This document shows positions 1 through 10,004 of a stretch of DNA of 64,000 nt, piece after piece (positions within the stretch are counted from its first letter, which is position 1; every line of letters begins with the position of its first letter). A model generated the notes under the pieces. That model searched no databases, was not told where the DNA came from, and saw nothing but the letters and a program-made list of their open reading frames with translations. The DNA is from Thalassotalea insulae (lineage in GTDB: Bacteria; Pseudomonadota; Gammaproteobacteria; Enterobacterales; Alteromonadaceae). Location: contig NZ_BSST01000001.1 in assembly GCF_030161395.1 (NCBI RefSeq), positions 1,674,001 to 1,738,000 of the forward strand, written 5' to 3'. The position numbers and the translations under genes are program-made.

Positions 1-516
1 TATTTGCCGAGCGTCAGTCACTGGCGTGATGGTTGGGGTAATGCTGGCAATAATTCCTCGGTGCGTTACCGGATATAAGCCCAGTACCGCACCAATAGGA
101 AAACCAGTAAATGCAACTTCACTACCCTCGGCAATAAAATCATTATTACCTAATTGAACAGCGGGTAAGGCAGCGCCTTCAATCGCTAGCAATGCTAAGT
201 CATACTTTTGTGATGCATCGACTAAGCGCGCTTTTCTTACCAGAGCATTTTTTCCTGAACCAACAAACACCGCTAGTTGTTGCAATAAACTTTGATCTAG
301 TTCTTCTGGCACCACGTGATAGTTAGTAGCCACATACTTTCCATTACCAACAACAAAACCAGAACCATTCAGCTTATTTTTTGGCCTGCCAGTCGGAGTG
401 TAGACCCCGATACCGACCACAGATGACTTGATATTCTTCACTGTAGTTACTAAATCAGCATAGACACAAAAGTGTGTACACAATCCAAACAGTACCAGCA
501 AGATTTTCAACACCAT
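1..516 (-). CDS. Secreted trypsin-like serine protease (S1C/HtrA-like), 3' part outside window
   Basis: The reverse strand is open from the window edge to an ATG at 514-516 (172 codons), so only the N-terminal part is visible. Residues 1-20 look like a Sec signal peptide ending near CVYA. The body has the first two catalytic landmarks of the chymotrypsin fold: His67 in TNYHVV and Asp106 in YDLALL. The glycine-rich stretch before the His (GSGFVV) is typical of HtrA-like periplasmic proteases. The catalytic Ser and any PDZ domain would lie beyond position 1. The gene is divergent from the patatin gene across 105 bp. Family is fairly sure; the specific role is unknown, and an inactive homologue cannot be excluded without the Ser. 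Confidence 0.8.
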   Translation of the reverse strand, partial: MVLKILLVLFGLCTHFCVYADLVTTVKNIKSSVVGIGVYTPTGRPKNKLNGSGFVVGNGKYVATNYHVVPEELDQSLLQQLAVFVGSGKNALVRKARLVDASQKYDLALLAIEGAALPAVQLGNNDFIAEGSEVAFTGFPIGAVLGLYPVTHRGIIASITPTITPVTDARQI

Positions 517-621
517 AATTTCCTTAAAGACAATTTATTTAGAGATTTTTGCGCAACTTAGACTATTATTTATCATAACAATAAGCGTAACAATGAGTTA
601 GTTAGAAATAAGGGAAATATC

Positions 622-1446
622 GTGAAAAAAAAGAAAATAGTTCCCATTTTTGCAGGCGGTGGCACCCGGTTACCCGCTCATGTTGGTATATTAAAAGCTT
701 TAGAAGAATACCAAATCGATTTTGATAATATCGTCGGCGTCTCAGGCGGCAGTATAATTAGCAGCCTATTTGCTTCAGGGCTGACCTTAGCAGAAGTAAA
801 ACATATCGCACTAAACACAGATTATAATCAATTCCGTGAATTTTCCTTGCTAAAACTCATTCGTAACGGAGGCCTAAGCTCCGGCGACGTTTTTGAGCGC
901 TGGATAGACCGCTTACTGCATGGTAAAACCTTTAAAGAAATGGACTATAACTTACATGTGGTGGCTACCGATGTCGCACGCGGCAAGCCAGTAATATTCA
1001 ATAAAGAGCGTACCCCAGATGTCAAAGTGTCGCTGGCGGTACGATTTTCAATGTCCATTCCACTAGTGTTTAGCTTTAAAAAGTTTGGAAAACATTTAAT
1101 GGTCGATGGCAGCATTTTATCGGAAGATGCCCTGCATAGAGATTGGGCAAAAGACGGTACTCCGGTCATTTGTTTCAGGTTGAAAGGTGATTATGAATAT
1201 GACGAAATTAAAACCACCGGACTTTTCCCAATAGTGCAATACATTAGCTTATTAATCCGCACCTTTATGACCACCATATCTCGCGAATATATTAATGATG
1301 CGTTTTGGCACAATACAGTCGTCATCAACACCGGTACTTCTTCAGCCGTCGACTTTACGATGACGCCAGAGCAAAAAGAAGCTTTATATTTCAAAGGCTA
1401 CCACACAGTACATAAAATATTACCGCTTAAAATTCAGGCACTATAA
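622..1446 (+). CDS. Patatin-like phospholipase family protein
   Basis: A 274-aa protein with a GTG start preceded by AGGGA at 611-615, 6 bp away. It has the patatin hallmarks: an N-terminal glycine-rich oxyanion motif (AGGGTRLPAHVG, residues 11-22), the nucleophile elbow GVSGG with Ser41, and the dyad Asp162 in VDGS, where most patatins have DGG or DGA. These hydrolases cleave acyl esters of lipids with a Ser-Asp dyad. No signal peptide is visible, so it is probably cytoplasmic or peripheral to the inner membrane. It resembles the bacterial RssA/YlbK group in length. It sits just before the polysaccharide locus, but nothing in the sequence links it functionally. Confidence 0.88.
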   Translation: MKKKKIVPIFAGGGTRLPAHVGILKALEEYQIDFDNIVGVSGGSIISSLFASGLTLAEVKHIALNTDYNQFREFSLLKLIRNGGLSSGDVFERWIDRLLHGKTFKEMDYNLHVVATDVARGKPVIFNKERTPDVKVSLAVRFSMSIPLVFSFKKFGKHLMVDGSILSEDALHRDWAKDGTPVICFRLKGDYEYDEIKTTGLFPIVQYISLLIRTFMTTISREYINDAFWHNTVVINTGTSSAVDFTMTPEQKEALYFKGYHTVHKILPLKIQAL

Positions 1447-1594
1447 GTTTTTCATTTCAGGTATACTCACAAATTGTTGAGATAATTATATCTATATATC
1501 AGTTATATCTAGTTAAAACTAAATATTACCGTTACAATGCTGGCATTGTTAATTTTTTGTATCTGCATTGATTGTATATTTAGATGGAGTAATG

Positions 1595-2872
1595 ATGGAA
1601 CAGATAATAAATGCAAAAGTTGCAGTTATTGGTCTTGGTTATGTCGGTTTACCTTTAGCCGTAGAGTTCGGCAAAAAGTTCAACACCATAGGTTTTGATA
1701 TTAATCAGCAACGAGTAGATGAACTTAATCAGGGATATGATCGGACCTTGGAAGTTGAAAACAACGAGCTTTCTTCAGCCAAACAGTTATCCTGCTCGAA
1801 TCGCCCTGAAGATATTCAAGGCTGTGACTATTATATTGTCACTGTACCGACCCCAATTGATGATCATAAACAACCAGATTTAACGCCATTACAAAAAGCA
1901 TCTGAACTATTGGGTAAGGTCATTGCAAAAGATTCCATCGTAATTTATGAGTCTACCGTTTATCCTGGAGCAACAGAAGAAGCTTGTGTTCCTATTTTAG
2001 AGCAAGTATCAGGATTGACATTCAATCAAGATTTCTTTGTTGGCTACTCGCCAGAGCGAATTAACCCCGGCGATAAAACTCATCGCTTACCGACCATTTT
2101 AAAAGTCACCTCTGGCTCTACCCCAGAAGTCGCAGAAAAAGTTGATGCTTTATACCGTTCAATCATTACCGCGGGTACATATAAAGCGTCGTCGATCAAA
2201 GTGGCAGAAGCAGCAAAAGTAATCGAAAATACCCAGCGCGATGTCAATATCGCGTTAATCAATGAGCTTTCGATTATTTTCAACCGCCTAGGTATTGATA
2301 CTCTAGAAGTACTGGAAGCTGCGGGAACAAAATGGAACTTCCTACCATTTCGCCCAGGACTCGTTGGTGGCCACTGTATCGGGGTCGATCCTTACTACTT
2401 AACTCATAAAGCCCAAGCGGTTGGTTATCATCCAGAGATGATATTAGCTGGCCGAAGACTCAATGATGGCATGGGTGAATACGTTGTTTCTCAGCTAGTG
2501 AAAGGAATGCTTAAAAAACGCATCCAGGTTGAACAAGCAAATGTATTGGTAATGGGACTCACCTTTAAAGAAAATTGCCCTGATTTACGTAATACCAAAG
2601 TCATAGATATCATACGAGAACTTAAAGAATATAATATTAACGTTGATATTGTTGACCCACTGTGTGCTAACGAAGAAGCCATACATGAATACGATGTATC
2701 ATTAACTGAGGCCCCACAGAATAATCATTATGACGCTATTATCCTCGCCGTTGCTCATGAACAATTTAAAGCATTAGGCATTGAAAACATTAAAGCGTAC
2801 GGCAAAGAGACACACGTATTATATGATTTAAAATGTGTGTTAGATAAATCAAGCGTCGATATGCGACTATAA
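1595..2872 (+). CDS. tviB: UDP-N-acetylglucosamine 6-dehydrogenase, TviB/WbpO type
   Basis: A nucleotide-sugar dehydrogenase of 425 aa. The family oxidises C6 of a UDP-HexNAc with two NAD+ to the uronic acid. The N-terminal Rossmann motif is GLGYVG (residues 13-18), and the catalytic Cys261 lies in [12 protein letters not shown]. The central and C-terminal UDP-binding domains are complete. The ORF is open back to a TTG at 1568, but GGAG at 1586-1589 fits best with the ATG at 1595 (5-nt spacing); an ATG at 1592 is the alternative. With the following epimerase it forms a TviB-TviC pair, which in Vi antigen synthesis gives UDP-GalNAcA. It is probably the first gene of the exopolysaccharide locus. 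Confidence 0.93.
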   Translation: MEQIINAKVAVIGLGYVGLPLAVEFGKKFNTIGFDINQQRVDELNQGYDRTLEVENNELSSAKQLSCSNRPEDIQGCDYYIVTVPTPIDDHKQPDLTPLQKASELLGKVIAKDSIVIYESTVYPGATEEACVPILEQVSGLTFNQDFFVGYSPERINPGDKTHRLPTILKVTSGSTPEVAEKVDALYRSIITAGTYKASSIKVAEAAKVIENTQRDVNIALINELSIIFNRLGIDTLEVLEAAGTKWNFLPFRPGLVGGHCIGVDPYYLTHKAQAVGYHPEMILAGRRLNDGMGEYVVSQLVKGMLKKRIQVEQANVLVMGLTFKENCPDLRNTKVIDIIRELKEYNINVDIVDPLCANEEAIHEYDVSLTEAPQNNHYDAIILAVAHEQFKALGIENIKAYGKETHVLYDLKCVLDKSSVDMRL

Positions 2873-2901
2873 TAAATCCAATAAAATTATAGGAAATTTT
2901 T

Positions 2902-3924
2902 GTGTCAAAGTTTGAACAAGTTAAGCAAAATTTACTCAATACCCAAAAAACCTGGCTAATCACTGGTGTCGCTGGGTTTATTGGCTCTAATTTATTAGAA
3001 ACTTTACTGAAACTCAATCAAACCGTTGTCGGTTTGGATAATTTTGCTACTGGCTATCAAAAAAATTTAGACGAAGTTAAAAGCTTGGTAACAGAGCAAC
3101 AATGGCAAAACTTTACCTTTATCGAAGGTGATATTCGAGATTTTGAAACTTGCTTAACCGCAAGTAAAGATATCGACTATGTGTTGCATCAAGCAGCGTT
3201 AGGTTCAGTCCCAAGATCAATTGCGGATCCTATAACCACTAATTCAGCTAATATTACCGGCTTTCTTAATATGTTAGAAGCTGCGAAACAAAATCAAGTA
3301 TCCAGCTTTGTCTATGCCGCGAGTAGCTCAACGTATGGCGACCATCCGGCATTACCTAAAGTCGAAGAAAATATCGGTAATCCCCTTTCTCCATATGCAG
3401 TCACCAAGTATGTGAATGAACTATACGCTGATGTCTATGCAAGAACATATGATTTTAAATGTATCGGCTTAAGATATTTTAATGTTTTCGGTCGCCGGCA
3501 AGATCCTGAAGGTGCTTATGCCGCGGTGATCCCGAAATGGACAGCGGCAATGATTAAAGATGAACAAGTCTTTATTAATGGTGATGGCTTAACCAGTCGT
3601 GATTTTTGCTATATCGAAAACACCGTGCAGATGAATATCTTAGCAGCAACAGGGCCAGAGGAAGCACGAGCACAAGTCTATAACGTTGCTGTTGGCGATC
3701 GTACTACGTTAAATGATTTATTTGATTCCATCAAAAACGCCTTAATTACTAACGGGATCACTATCAACAAAAGTGCAGAATACCGTGAATTCAGACAAGG
3801 CGATGTACGTCATTCACAAGCAAATGTTGATAAGGCAATCAATAATTTAGGCTATACCCCGAGTCATAAAGTACAACAAGGTATATTAGAAGCTATGCCT
3901 TGGTACTTAAACAATGTCAGCTAA
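2902..3924 (+). CDS. tviC: UDP-N-acetylglucosaminuronate C4-epimerase, TviC/WbpP type
   Basis: An extended short-chain dehydrogenase/reductase of 340 aa, 29 bp after tviB. The NAD-binding motif GVAGFIG (residues 22-28) follows a roughly 18-residue N-terminal extension, as in TviC and WbpP. The catalytic Tyr165 and Lys169 are in SPYAVTKY, with a Ser cluster (AASSSTYG) before them. The start is GTG at 2902 with AGGA at 2891-2894. The family interconverts the gluco and galacto forms of UDP-HexNAc or its uronic acid. Next to TviB it most likely makes UDP-GalNAcA, so the polymer is probably acidic. Substrate choice (GlcNAcA or plain GlcNAc) cannot be fixed from sequence alone. Confidence 0.92.
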   Translation: MSKFEQVKQNLLNTQKTWLITGVAGFIGSNLLETLLKLNQTVVGLDNFATGYQKNLDEVKSLVTEQQWQNFTFIEGDIRDFETCLTASKDIDYVLHQAALGSVPRSIADPITTNSANITGFLNMLEAAKQNQVSSFVYAASSSTYGDHPALPKVEENIGNPLSPYAVTKYVNELYADVYARTYDFKCIGLRYFNVFGRRQDPEGAYAAVIPKWTAAMIKDEQVFINGDGLTSRDFCYIENTVQMNILAATGPEEARAQVYNVAVGDRTTLNDLFDSIKNALITNGITINKSAEYREFRQGDVRHSQANVDKAINNLGYTPSHKVQQGILEAMPWYLNNVS

Positions 3925-4072
3925 TAATTTAGATCAAGTAATTAGCAACAATATAATGATTTACATGGATACTCATCTATACTGTAGCGATAGAAAGCTA
4001 ATCACGTTAGACAAAAAATAATTAAAATATTAGCTAGCAAGGACGCATTAATATTTTGGAGCAAATAGCTAA

Positions 4073-4900
4073 ATGAGCTGGAGCAAAAAACTCTTAAACA
4101 CCCCAGTAGTTGGTGATGTAACCAAGAGAATAGTGTCAATGAAAGTCAATCATGATGCTAAAAACATTGCTGAGCATTTTACTCAGTTTCTTGCACCAGA
4201 AGTTGCAACTACTTCTGCACTGCGTGATGAAGTTTTTAAAATCCGCCATAATGTCTATTGTGAAGAATTAGCGTTTGAGCAAATCAAGGAAGAAGGTAAA
4301 GAAAAAGATGAATTTGATGATCAATCTATCTTTAGCATGATCAAACATAAGCCTTCAGACATATATACCAGCTGTGTTCGAGTGGTTCAATCACGGAATG
4401 AAGACGAATTACTGCCGCTGGAAAAATATTGCCTAGACTCAATTCAAAATAAAGAATTACATCCCAGCAACTTTGCCCGTAGTGAAATCTGTGAAATTTC
4501 AAGGCTTGCTGTAAAAGCTGACTTCCGTCGCCGTGCCAGCGATAAATTTAAAGGTTCTGCAACTGGTGCTATCAGTGAATCTACCTATTCAGAAACCGAA
4601 TTGCGTTGCTTTCCGTTTATTGCCATTGGTTTATATATGGCGGCTGCGACTATGGCAATAAATACTGGTATGAACCATGTTTATGTCATGATGGAACCGC
4701 GTCTTGCCCGCAGCATGAAATTTGTCGGCATTAAGTTTATTCAACTGGGTGAAGCCATTGAATATCATGGCCTCAGGGCACCTTATTACATCAACCCCAA
4801 CATTTTTCTTGAAAACCTCACCCCAGGTTTTTCTGCTCTTTATTTATCGATCAGAGAAGATATTTGTAAACAATTACCAAAGATCAATAAAAATAGTTAG
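4073..4900 (+). CDS. PEP-CTERM/exosortase system-associated acyltransferase (LuxI-like fold)
   Basis: A 275-aa protein matching the exosortase-associated acyltransferase family, distantly related to acyl-homoserine-lactone and N-acyl amino acid synthases. Near residue 58 the LuxI-like pattern EVFKIRHNVYCEEL carries the conserved Arg and Tyr of the N-terminal lobe. A second conserved block, RSEICEISRLAVKADFRRR, lies near residue 140. No signal peptide is present, so it is cytoplasmic or membrane-peripheral, and its real acyl acceptor is unknown in the family. It begins 148 bp after tviC and is followed by a ThiF-like gene and PrsT, placing it in the exosortase part of the locus. Family assignment is confident; function is inference. 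Confidence 0.85.
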   Translation: MSWSKKLLNTPVVGDVTKRIVSMKVNHDAKNIAEHFTQFLAPEVATTSALRDEVFKIRHNVYCEELAFEQIKEEGKEKDEFDDQSIFSMIKHKPSDIYTSCVRVVQSRNEDELLPLEKYCLDSIQNKELHPSNFARSEICEISRLAVKADFRRRASDKFKGSATGAISESTYSETELRCFPFIAIGLYMAAATMAINTGMNHVYVMMEPRLARSMKFVGIKFIQLGEAIEYHGLRAPYYINPNIFLENLTPGFSALYLSIREDICKQLPKINKNS

Positions 4901-5029
4901 TGATATTTTTCTAAGCCATATTACTTTCATATCAAAATATCGCCATTTCCCACTACCGACATAGCACTTTTTACATTTATCAATCATTATATTATGAGAC
5001 TCGAAAAAGATAATTAGTTAAGGATTTAC

Positions 5030-5884
5030 ATGTTCGATTATAACAAGGCATTTTCCCGAAATATTGGATGGGTTACGGAAGAGGAGCAGCTGTTATTAAA
5101 GAATAAACGTGTTGCCATTGCCGGTGCAGGGGGAGTTGGGGGCGTTCACTTACTTACTTTAGCCCGTTTGGGTATAGCAAATTTTAATATTTCTGATTTT
5201 GATGACTTTGAAGTGCATAACTTTAACCGCCAATCAGGCGCATTTATGTCGACGTTAGGTCAGCAGAAAGTCGACGTTATGGAAAAAATGGCCAAGGATA
5301 TTAACCCTGAATCTGATATTATTTCATTTCCAGAAGGCATATTTGAACATAATGTTGATGAGTTCTTAGACGGTGTTGATTTATATGTTGATGCCCTAGA
5401 TTTTTTTGCTCTATCCGCCAGAAAAACTGTCTTTAAAAAATGCTACGAAAAAAATATTCCTGTAGTCACCGCGGCTCCTTTAGGCATGGGGTGTGCATTT
5501 TTATGCTTTATGCCAGGCAAAATGACCTATGAAGAGTATTTTAGGTTTGAAGATAAAAAAACAGAAGAAGAGCAATTAATCCAATTTTTAATCGGTTTAT
5601 CACCAGCTATGCTTCAACGGCCATATCTAGTGGATGACTCAAAAGTCAACTTTAAGGAAAAGCGCGGACCTTCCACCCCCATGGCAGTGAACCTATGCGC
5701 AGGTATCGCAGAAACTTATGCGCTTAAAATATTGTTAAAACGCGGCGAAATTCTTTGCGCTCCTTATGGTATGCACTTCGACGCCTATCGAAATAAATTT
5801 GTTAAAACATGGCGACCATTTGGCAATGCAGGCATTGTTCCTAGAGTGATGTTTATCATTGCTAAAAATATTGTCAATCAGTAA
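5030..5884 (+). CDS. ThiF/MoeB/HesA family (E1-like) adenylyltransferase
   Basis: A 284-aa E1-like protein. The nucleotide-binding loop GAGGVGG is at residues 32-38, followed by the acidic pair and Arg finger region in SDFDDFEVHNFNRQ (residues 55-68), which corresponds to the D-x-D-x-x-x-x-x-N-x-x-R-Q signature. Family members adenylate a C-terminal carboxylate of a ubiquitin-like protein or a small substrate. The CxxC zinc motifs of MoeB and ThiF are absent, and I cannot assign a catalytic Cys. No ThiS- or MoaD-like partner is visible in the window. It lies between the acyltransferase and prsT, 50 bp before the latter, so it probably serves the exosortase system. Its substrate is unknown. 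Confidence 0.82.
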   Translation: MFDYNKAFSRNIGWVTEEEQLLLKNKRVAIAGAGGVGGVHLLTLARLGIANFNISDFDDFEVHNFNRQSGAFMSTLGQQKVDVMEKMAKDINPESDIISFPEGIFEHNVDEFLDGVDLYVDALDFFALSARKTVFKKCYEKNIPVVTAAPLGMGCAFLCFMPGKMTYEEYFRFEDKKTEEEQLIQFLIGLSPAMLQRPYLVDDSKVNFKEKRGPSTPMAVNLCAGIAETYALKILLKRGEILCAPYGMHFDAYRNKFVKTWRPFGNAGIVPRVMFIIAKNIVNQ

Positions 5885-5934
5885 ACTAACTGAAATATTA
5901 TTAATCTCTGCCGATTTGTTCAAAAGGACTTATA

Positions 5935-8640
5935 ATGATAAGAACAATGTTTCCTACCCTACTCTTCACTTTATTACTTTCACTCTCAGCATGCACAGAG
6001 CAAAAAGATGAAGCCACCTTATTGAATGAGGCTAAAACCCAATATGATAATGGAGAGTTTTCAACCGCAACGATTAGTTTAAAAAATATTTTACAAAAAA
6101 ATCCGGAGCAAGCAGAAGCACGATATCTATTAGGCGCAATTTACCTTAATAAAGATCAGTTTTTAGCTGCAGAAAAAGAATTTAGACGCGCTATATCACA
6201 AAATCCCGAACATGAAGAAGCCCTTTTAGCCTTAGCCAAAGCACAGTTATCTCTAAATAAGTTTGAAAAGGTACTAAGCACGTTATCAGCACAAACGTTT
6301 CAGCAACAAACAAGCAAAATTAGAGCCTTAATCATGCAAAGCCAAGCATACTTAAGTTTAGATAAACTGACAGAAGCAATGGATTTTGTAGATAAGGCTA
6401 ATACAATTGATAATCAATCAAAATATAGTCAATTAGGTAGCGCCCTAATTGCTGCTTATCAAGAAAATACAGATCAGGCTATTGCAACCCTAAGCCAGAT
6501 ACTGCAACAGAATCCTCAGTTTCATGAAGCTACTTTACTTAAAGGAAGTGTTCATAGTAAAGCCCACCAATATAAGCAAGCTGCTATTACCTACCTAGAG
6601 TATTACCATAGCAAGCCTGAAAACTTTGCGATAAGAGTGTTAATTGCTCACAATTATATAAAAGCAGGAGAATACGAGGCGGCAAAACCTCATATTGAGG
6701 CTTTACGTAAACATAACGACAATAATCCTACCGTGAATATATTGGCTGCCCAAATAGCTTATGTTGAACAAAATTTTGAATTAGCTAAATCACTTGCCAA
6801 TAAAGCCTTAAATAACACTGATAACAGTCTTGCTCAAATGCTATCCGGGTTAAGTAGTTTCCAGTTAGGTGAAAATGAGCAAGCATATTATCAATTAAAT
6901 GCGATTTCAGATTACTTACCGAAAAACCATCAAGTTAATAAGCTCCTTGCTATATTACAAGTAAAGTTGGGGTATGATGATGAATTAACAACTCAGCTAA
7001 ATCATTTCTCCAATGATGCCAATTTATACGCCAATTTAGGCAAAGAATACGCCAATTTAGGTGACGTCGAATTAGCAAAAGAAATGTTTAATTCTGCTGC
7101 CCAACTCGCGCCTGACAATGCCCAATTTAAAGCTCTATTAGGAATGTTTAAACTTGCTAATGACGACAATTCGGGGATTAAAGAACTGGAGCAAGCAGTT
7201 CAATTAGCACCCCAGTTTAAAAGCGCCAATATAGCATTAGCATTAAATTATGCCGATGCAGGAAAAATAGAAGAGGCGGAGAAAATTGCGAAGCGCTGGA
7301 TAAAGCAAAATCCTAAAAGCACTGCTGGGTTAATATTAAATGGTAATATTGCCATTAAAGCAAATAAAAAGGAGGATGCGAAAGCATTCTTTACCCAAGC
7401 ATTAGCATTAGAGCCAAACAATATTGTTCCACTATTTAATTTAGCAGTTATTGCCGCAGAGAATAAAAATTATGCAGAATCTAACAAGCAGTTAGATAAA
7501 TTATTTTCAATAGATTTGGAATACCCTTACGCATACAGGTTAGCAATTGACAATGCAGTTGCAGAAAACAACGATGAATTATTGGAACAGAAAATACTTA
7601 AATTTATCGATAGCTCACCTACAGCCGTTTGGCCAAGAATCATTTTAGCTCGCAGATACGCTATAAAAAACAAACTTAAAGATGGGTTCTCAATACTTGA
7701 GCCACTGGACGACTATTCAAAATTACCTAACGCTTACTTTCAAACCTTACAAAATATATTATTGCAAACTAAGCAAAGTGATAAGTTAAGTGCTGTTTAT
7801 ATTCGCTGGCAACAAGCTCAACCGAAAAACGAAAGTGCCTTTTTAAGCCAAATAAAATGGCATGAACAACAGCAAAACTATCAAGATGCTTTAGTAACAA
7901 CTCGTCAAGCATTATCGCTAGAACAATTCAAACAAAACTTTCAATTGCAATCGTTAGAAGCATATTATTTATTGGCCACCTCTCAGTTTTCTCTAGCTGA
8001 AAAAAGTATTAATCGCCTTGCAGCAATACAGCCTGAGCATGCGTTCATTTTGCGTATACAAGGACAATTAGCAATGGCGAAAAAAGACTATGCTCAAGCA
8101 ATAAAATACCTATTAAACTCTTACCACGTAAACCCTCAGGAAAGCACTGCCATATATTTAGCTTCTTCATACAGAGAAAATAATGAAATAAATAAAGCGA
8201 TAAATATCATGGCGCAATTAGCAGAGAGATACCCAAACAAAGTAAAGTATAAGAGTTTATTAGCAGAGTTGTATATTTCATCATCGACTCCAGAAAAAGC
8301 AATACAATACTATGCTGAATTATTGACGATAACTCCTAATAATGTCTCGATGCTCAATAACCTGGCATGGATTTATGCGCAGCAAAATGAATTTGCCCAA
8401 GCAGAAAAGCATGCTCGAAAAGCGACTGAACTTGCTCCAGAAAACCCCGATATTTTAGATACTTACGGCACTATCCTGACTAAGCAAAACAAGTTGGCAG
8501 AAGCAATAGAAGTGTTAACTCGTGCAAATCAGTACAAACCTAACAACAAAGAGATTATGACGCATTTATCATCTGCCTATAAAGCCAATAATCAACCCAA
8601 ATTGGCTGAACAGATAATGAACACTATGCCTTCAAGCTAA
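5935..8640 (+). CDS. prsT: PEP-CTERM system TPR-repeat lipoprotein PrsT
   Basis: A 901-aa protein with a lipoprotein signal: a hydrophobic stretch ending in LSAC (Cys20), followed by TEQK, which predicts acylation and probably outer-membrane anchoring. The rest is almost wholly tetratricopeptide repeats, for example the run of A-x-x-x-Y/F-x-x-A-L-x-x-x-P units from residues 30-130 and 770-890. Length, lipobox and repeat layout agree with PrsT of exosortase systems, whose biochemical role is unknown but probably scaffolding of secretion or assembly. It is 33 bp upstream of the exosortase and probably co-transcribed. A second, non-lipoprotein relative lies at 43419-46199. Confidence 0.88.
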   Translation: MIRTMFPTLLFTLLLSLSACTEQKDEATLLNEAKTQYDNGEFSTATISLKNILQKNPEQAEARYLLGAIYLNKDQFLAAEKEFRRAISQNPEHEEALLALAKAQLSLNKFEKVLSTLSAQTFQQQTSKIRALIMQSQAYLSLDKLTEAMDFVDKANTIDNQSKYSQLGSALIAAYQENTDQAIATLSQILQQNPQFHEATLLKGSVHSKAHQYKQAAITYLEYYHSKPENFAIRVLIAHNYIKAGEYEAAKPHIEALRKHNDNNPTVNILAAQIAYVEQNFELAKSLANKALNNTDNSLAQMLSGLSSFQLGENEQAYYQLNAISDYLPKNHQVNKLLAILQVKLGYDDELTTQLNHFSNDANLYANLGKEYANLGDVELAKEMFNSAAQLAPDNAQFKALLGMFKLANDDNSGIKELEQAVQLAPQFKSANIALALNYADAGKIEEAEKIAKRWIKQNPKSTAGLILNGNIAIKANKKEDAKAFFTQALALEPNNIVPLFNLAVIAAENKNYAESNKQLDKLFSIDLEYPYAYRLAIDNAVAENNDELLEQKILKFIDSSPTAVWPRIILARRYAIKNKLKDGFSILEPLDDYSKLPNAYFQTLQNILLQTKQSDKLSAVYIRWQQAQPKNESAFLSQIKWHEQQQNYQDALVTTRQALSLEQFKQNFQLQSLEAYYLLATSQFSLAEKSINRLAAIQPEHAFILRIQGQLAMAKKDYAQAIKYLLNSYHVNPQESTAIYLASSYRENNEINKAINIMAQLAERYPNKVKYKSLLAELYISSSTPEKAIQYYAELLTITPNNVSMLNNLAWIYAQQNEFAQAEKHARKATELAPENPDILDTYGTILTKQNKLAEAIEVLTRANQYKPNNKEIMTHLSSAYKANNQPKLAEQIMNTMPSS
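7026..7061 (+). repeat. Short in-frame tandem duplication inside prsT
   Basis: A 15-bp unit (atacgccaatttagg) occurs at 7026-7040 and 7047-7061, a 21-bp period, so seven residues (YANLGKE/YANLGD) are repeated within one TPR. The identity at DNA level in an otherwise diverged repeat protein suggests a recent slippage duplication. It keeps the reading frame and probably only adjusts a helix. Confidence 0.6.
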
Positions 8641-8673
8641 CTATTAAATTAAAAAGATAATTATAAAACCTGA

Positions 8674-9993
8674 ATGAACAGTCTCAAAAACTTACCGATA
8701 ATCGTGTTATTGGTGGCAACGGTGCTAACCTTTGCCAGCCAATTTCAGATTGTTCAAAATATATGGCAATTTAGTTTTGATGATGGCACATATTCTCACG
8801 CCTACCTGATACCATTTATATCAGCTTACCTATATTGGCAATTATTTACAGAAGGTAGACTAGTTTTTCAAGAAAAGTTGAATTTGGCGCTATTACTATG
8901 CGCCATTATTATCCTGTATACCTTGGTTATTTTTACATTCGCCCAATTTACCACTGGCTTTCGGATTTTTTTGATACTATTTTACACTGCTATTATTGCT
9001 GTTATTTTCAAGCCTAATCTCAAGGTACTTTTCCCGGCATTATTTTTAATATTTATAATCCCAGTATGGGGTATTTTAACCACTCCTTTACAAGAACTGT
9101 CTACCAGCGCAGTAACCTTTATGATGAAATATTCAGGTATTCCAATCTTTGTCGAAGGTAATACGATTACCATTCCTGAAGGAATATTTGAAATTGCTGG
9201 AGGATGTAGCGGTCTGCGTTATTTAATTGTTTCTCTTGCGGTCTCCTCACTCTTTATTTTTATGTATGTTGAAAATATTAAGTCCGCGACTAGTTTTTTA
9301 TTATTAGCAATAGTCGGCGCACTGGTAACTAACTGGATCAGGATCACAGCGCTTATTTTGATTGGTCATTTTAGCAATATGGAAAGCGAGTTAATGACAG
9401 ATCATAATACCTTTGGCTGGTACCTTTATATTCCATTTATGATACTTTTATTTGCCTTTGGTCAGAAATATTGTATCGGAAACACAACGACTAAACAGGT
9501 AGAAGATAAACCAGTACCGGTCAACAATAAGAGTTTAATATCAGTATTTCTGCTTTTATTAGTTGGCTCATCACTCAGCCAGGCATTATTTATATCTGAC
9601 ACCTCTACTAAGCAACCAATGAATTGCCTTAAAAATATAAACGAGCATCCTAGACCAGATATTATTAGCGCCCACTCTCTGTGCGTCTCTACTGATAACA
9701 AAGTTACAACATATATTTATCAATTTGATGGACTCAAAATAGGAAACACTGTTGATTATTATGAAAATCAGTTTATCCCTAAAGGATATGAAGTAACACA
9801 TAGTGAAATCAATAACGACTGGCACTTGTTAACCGTTCGAAATAGTAATGCTAGTTACACAGTAAAATACCAATTTGTTAGTGGCACCTCTGCGACAGCA
9901 AGTAAAGCGAAACTCAAACAGCTTAAAGTACTCAATGCCTTAAAAGGTATACGCGACTCACAGCTAGTATGGAAAATAAGCGCCGATAAATAG
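8674..9993 (+). CDS. xrtA: Exosortase (XrtA/EpsH type) with C-terminal extracytoplasmic domain
   Basis: An integral membrane cysteine transpeptidase-like enzyme of 439 aa thought to cleave PEP-CTERM tails and pass substrates on to surface attachment. About eight membrane segments fill residues 7-265. The three invariant residues are present: Cys178 in AGGCSGLRY, Arg223 in NWIRI and His244 in DHNTFGW. After another hydrophobic segment (about 287-305) comes a soluble region to the end, comparable in position to the EpsI-type tail fused to many XrtA proteins. It follows prsT by 33 bp and precedes a PEP-CTERM substrate gene. Exosortase identity is sure; subtype A is inferred from the accompanying prsK, prsR, prsT and export genes. 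Confidence 0.93.
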   Translation: MNSLKNLPIIVLLVATVLTFASQFQIVQNIWQFSFDDGTYSHAYLIPFISAYLYWQLFTEGRLVFQEKLNLALLLCAIIILYTLVIFTFAQFTTGFRIFLILFYTAIIAVIFKPNLKVLFPALFLIFIIPVWGILTTPLQELSTSAVTFMMKYSGIPIFVEGNTITIPEGIFEIAGGCSGLRYLIVSLAVSSLFIFMYVENIKSATSFLLLAIVGALVTNWIRITALILIGHFSNMESELMTDHNTFGWYLYIPFMILLFAFGQKYCIGNTTTKQVEDKPVPVNNKSLISVFLLLLVGSSLSQALFISDTSTKQPMNCLKNINEHPRPDIISAHSLCVSTDNKVTTYIYQFDGLKIGNTVDYYENQFIPKGYEVTHSEINNDWHLLTVRNSNASYTVKYQFVSGTSATASKAKLKQLKVLNALKGIRDSQLVWKISADK

Positions 9994-10004
9994 TAGTTCG
10001 ATAT

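Noticed and set aside
1535..1560. TGGCATTG before tviB as a sigma-54 promoter.
   Set aside because: No GC at the -12 position with the required spacing.
4722..4964. 80-aa forward ORF overlapping the acyltransferase end.
   Set aside because: It lies mostly inside the real gene in another frame, with no RBS.
4960..4980. TTTTTACA sequence before the ThiF-like gene.
   Set aside because: The left half-site does not match and no sigma-54 promoter follows.
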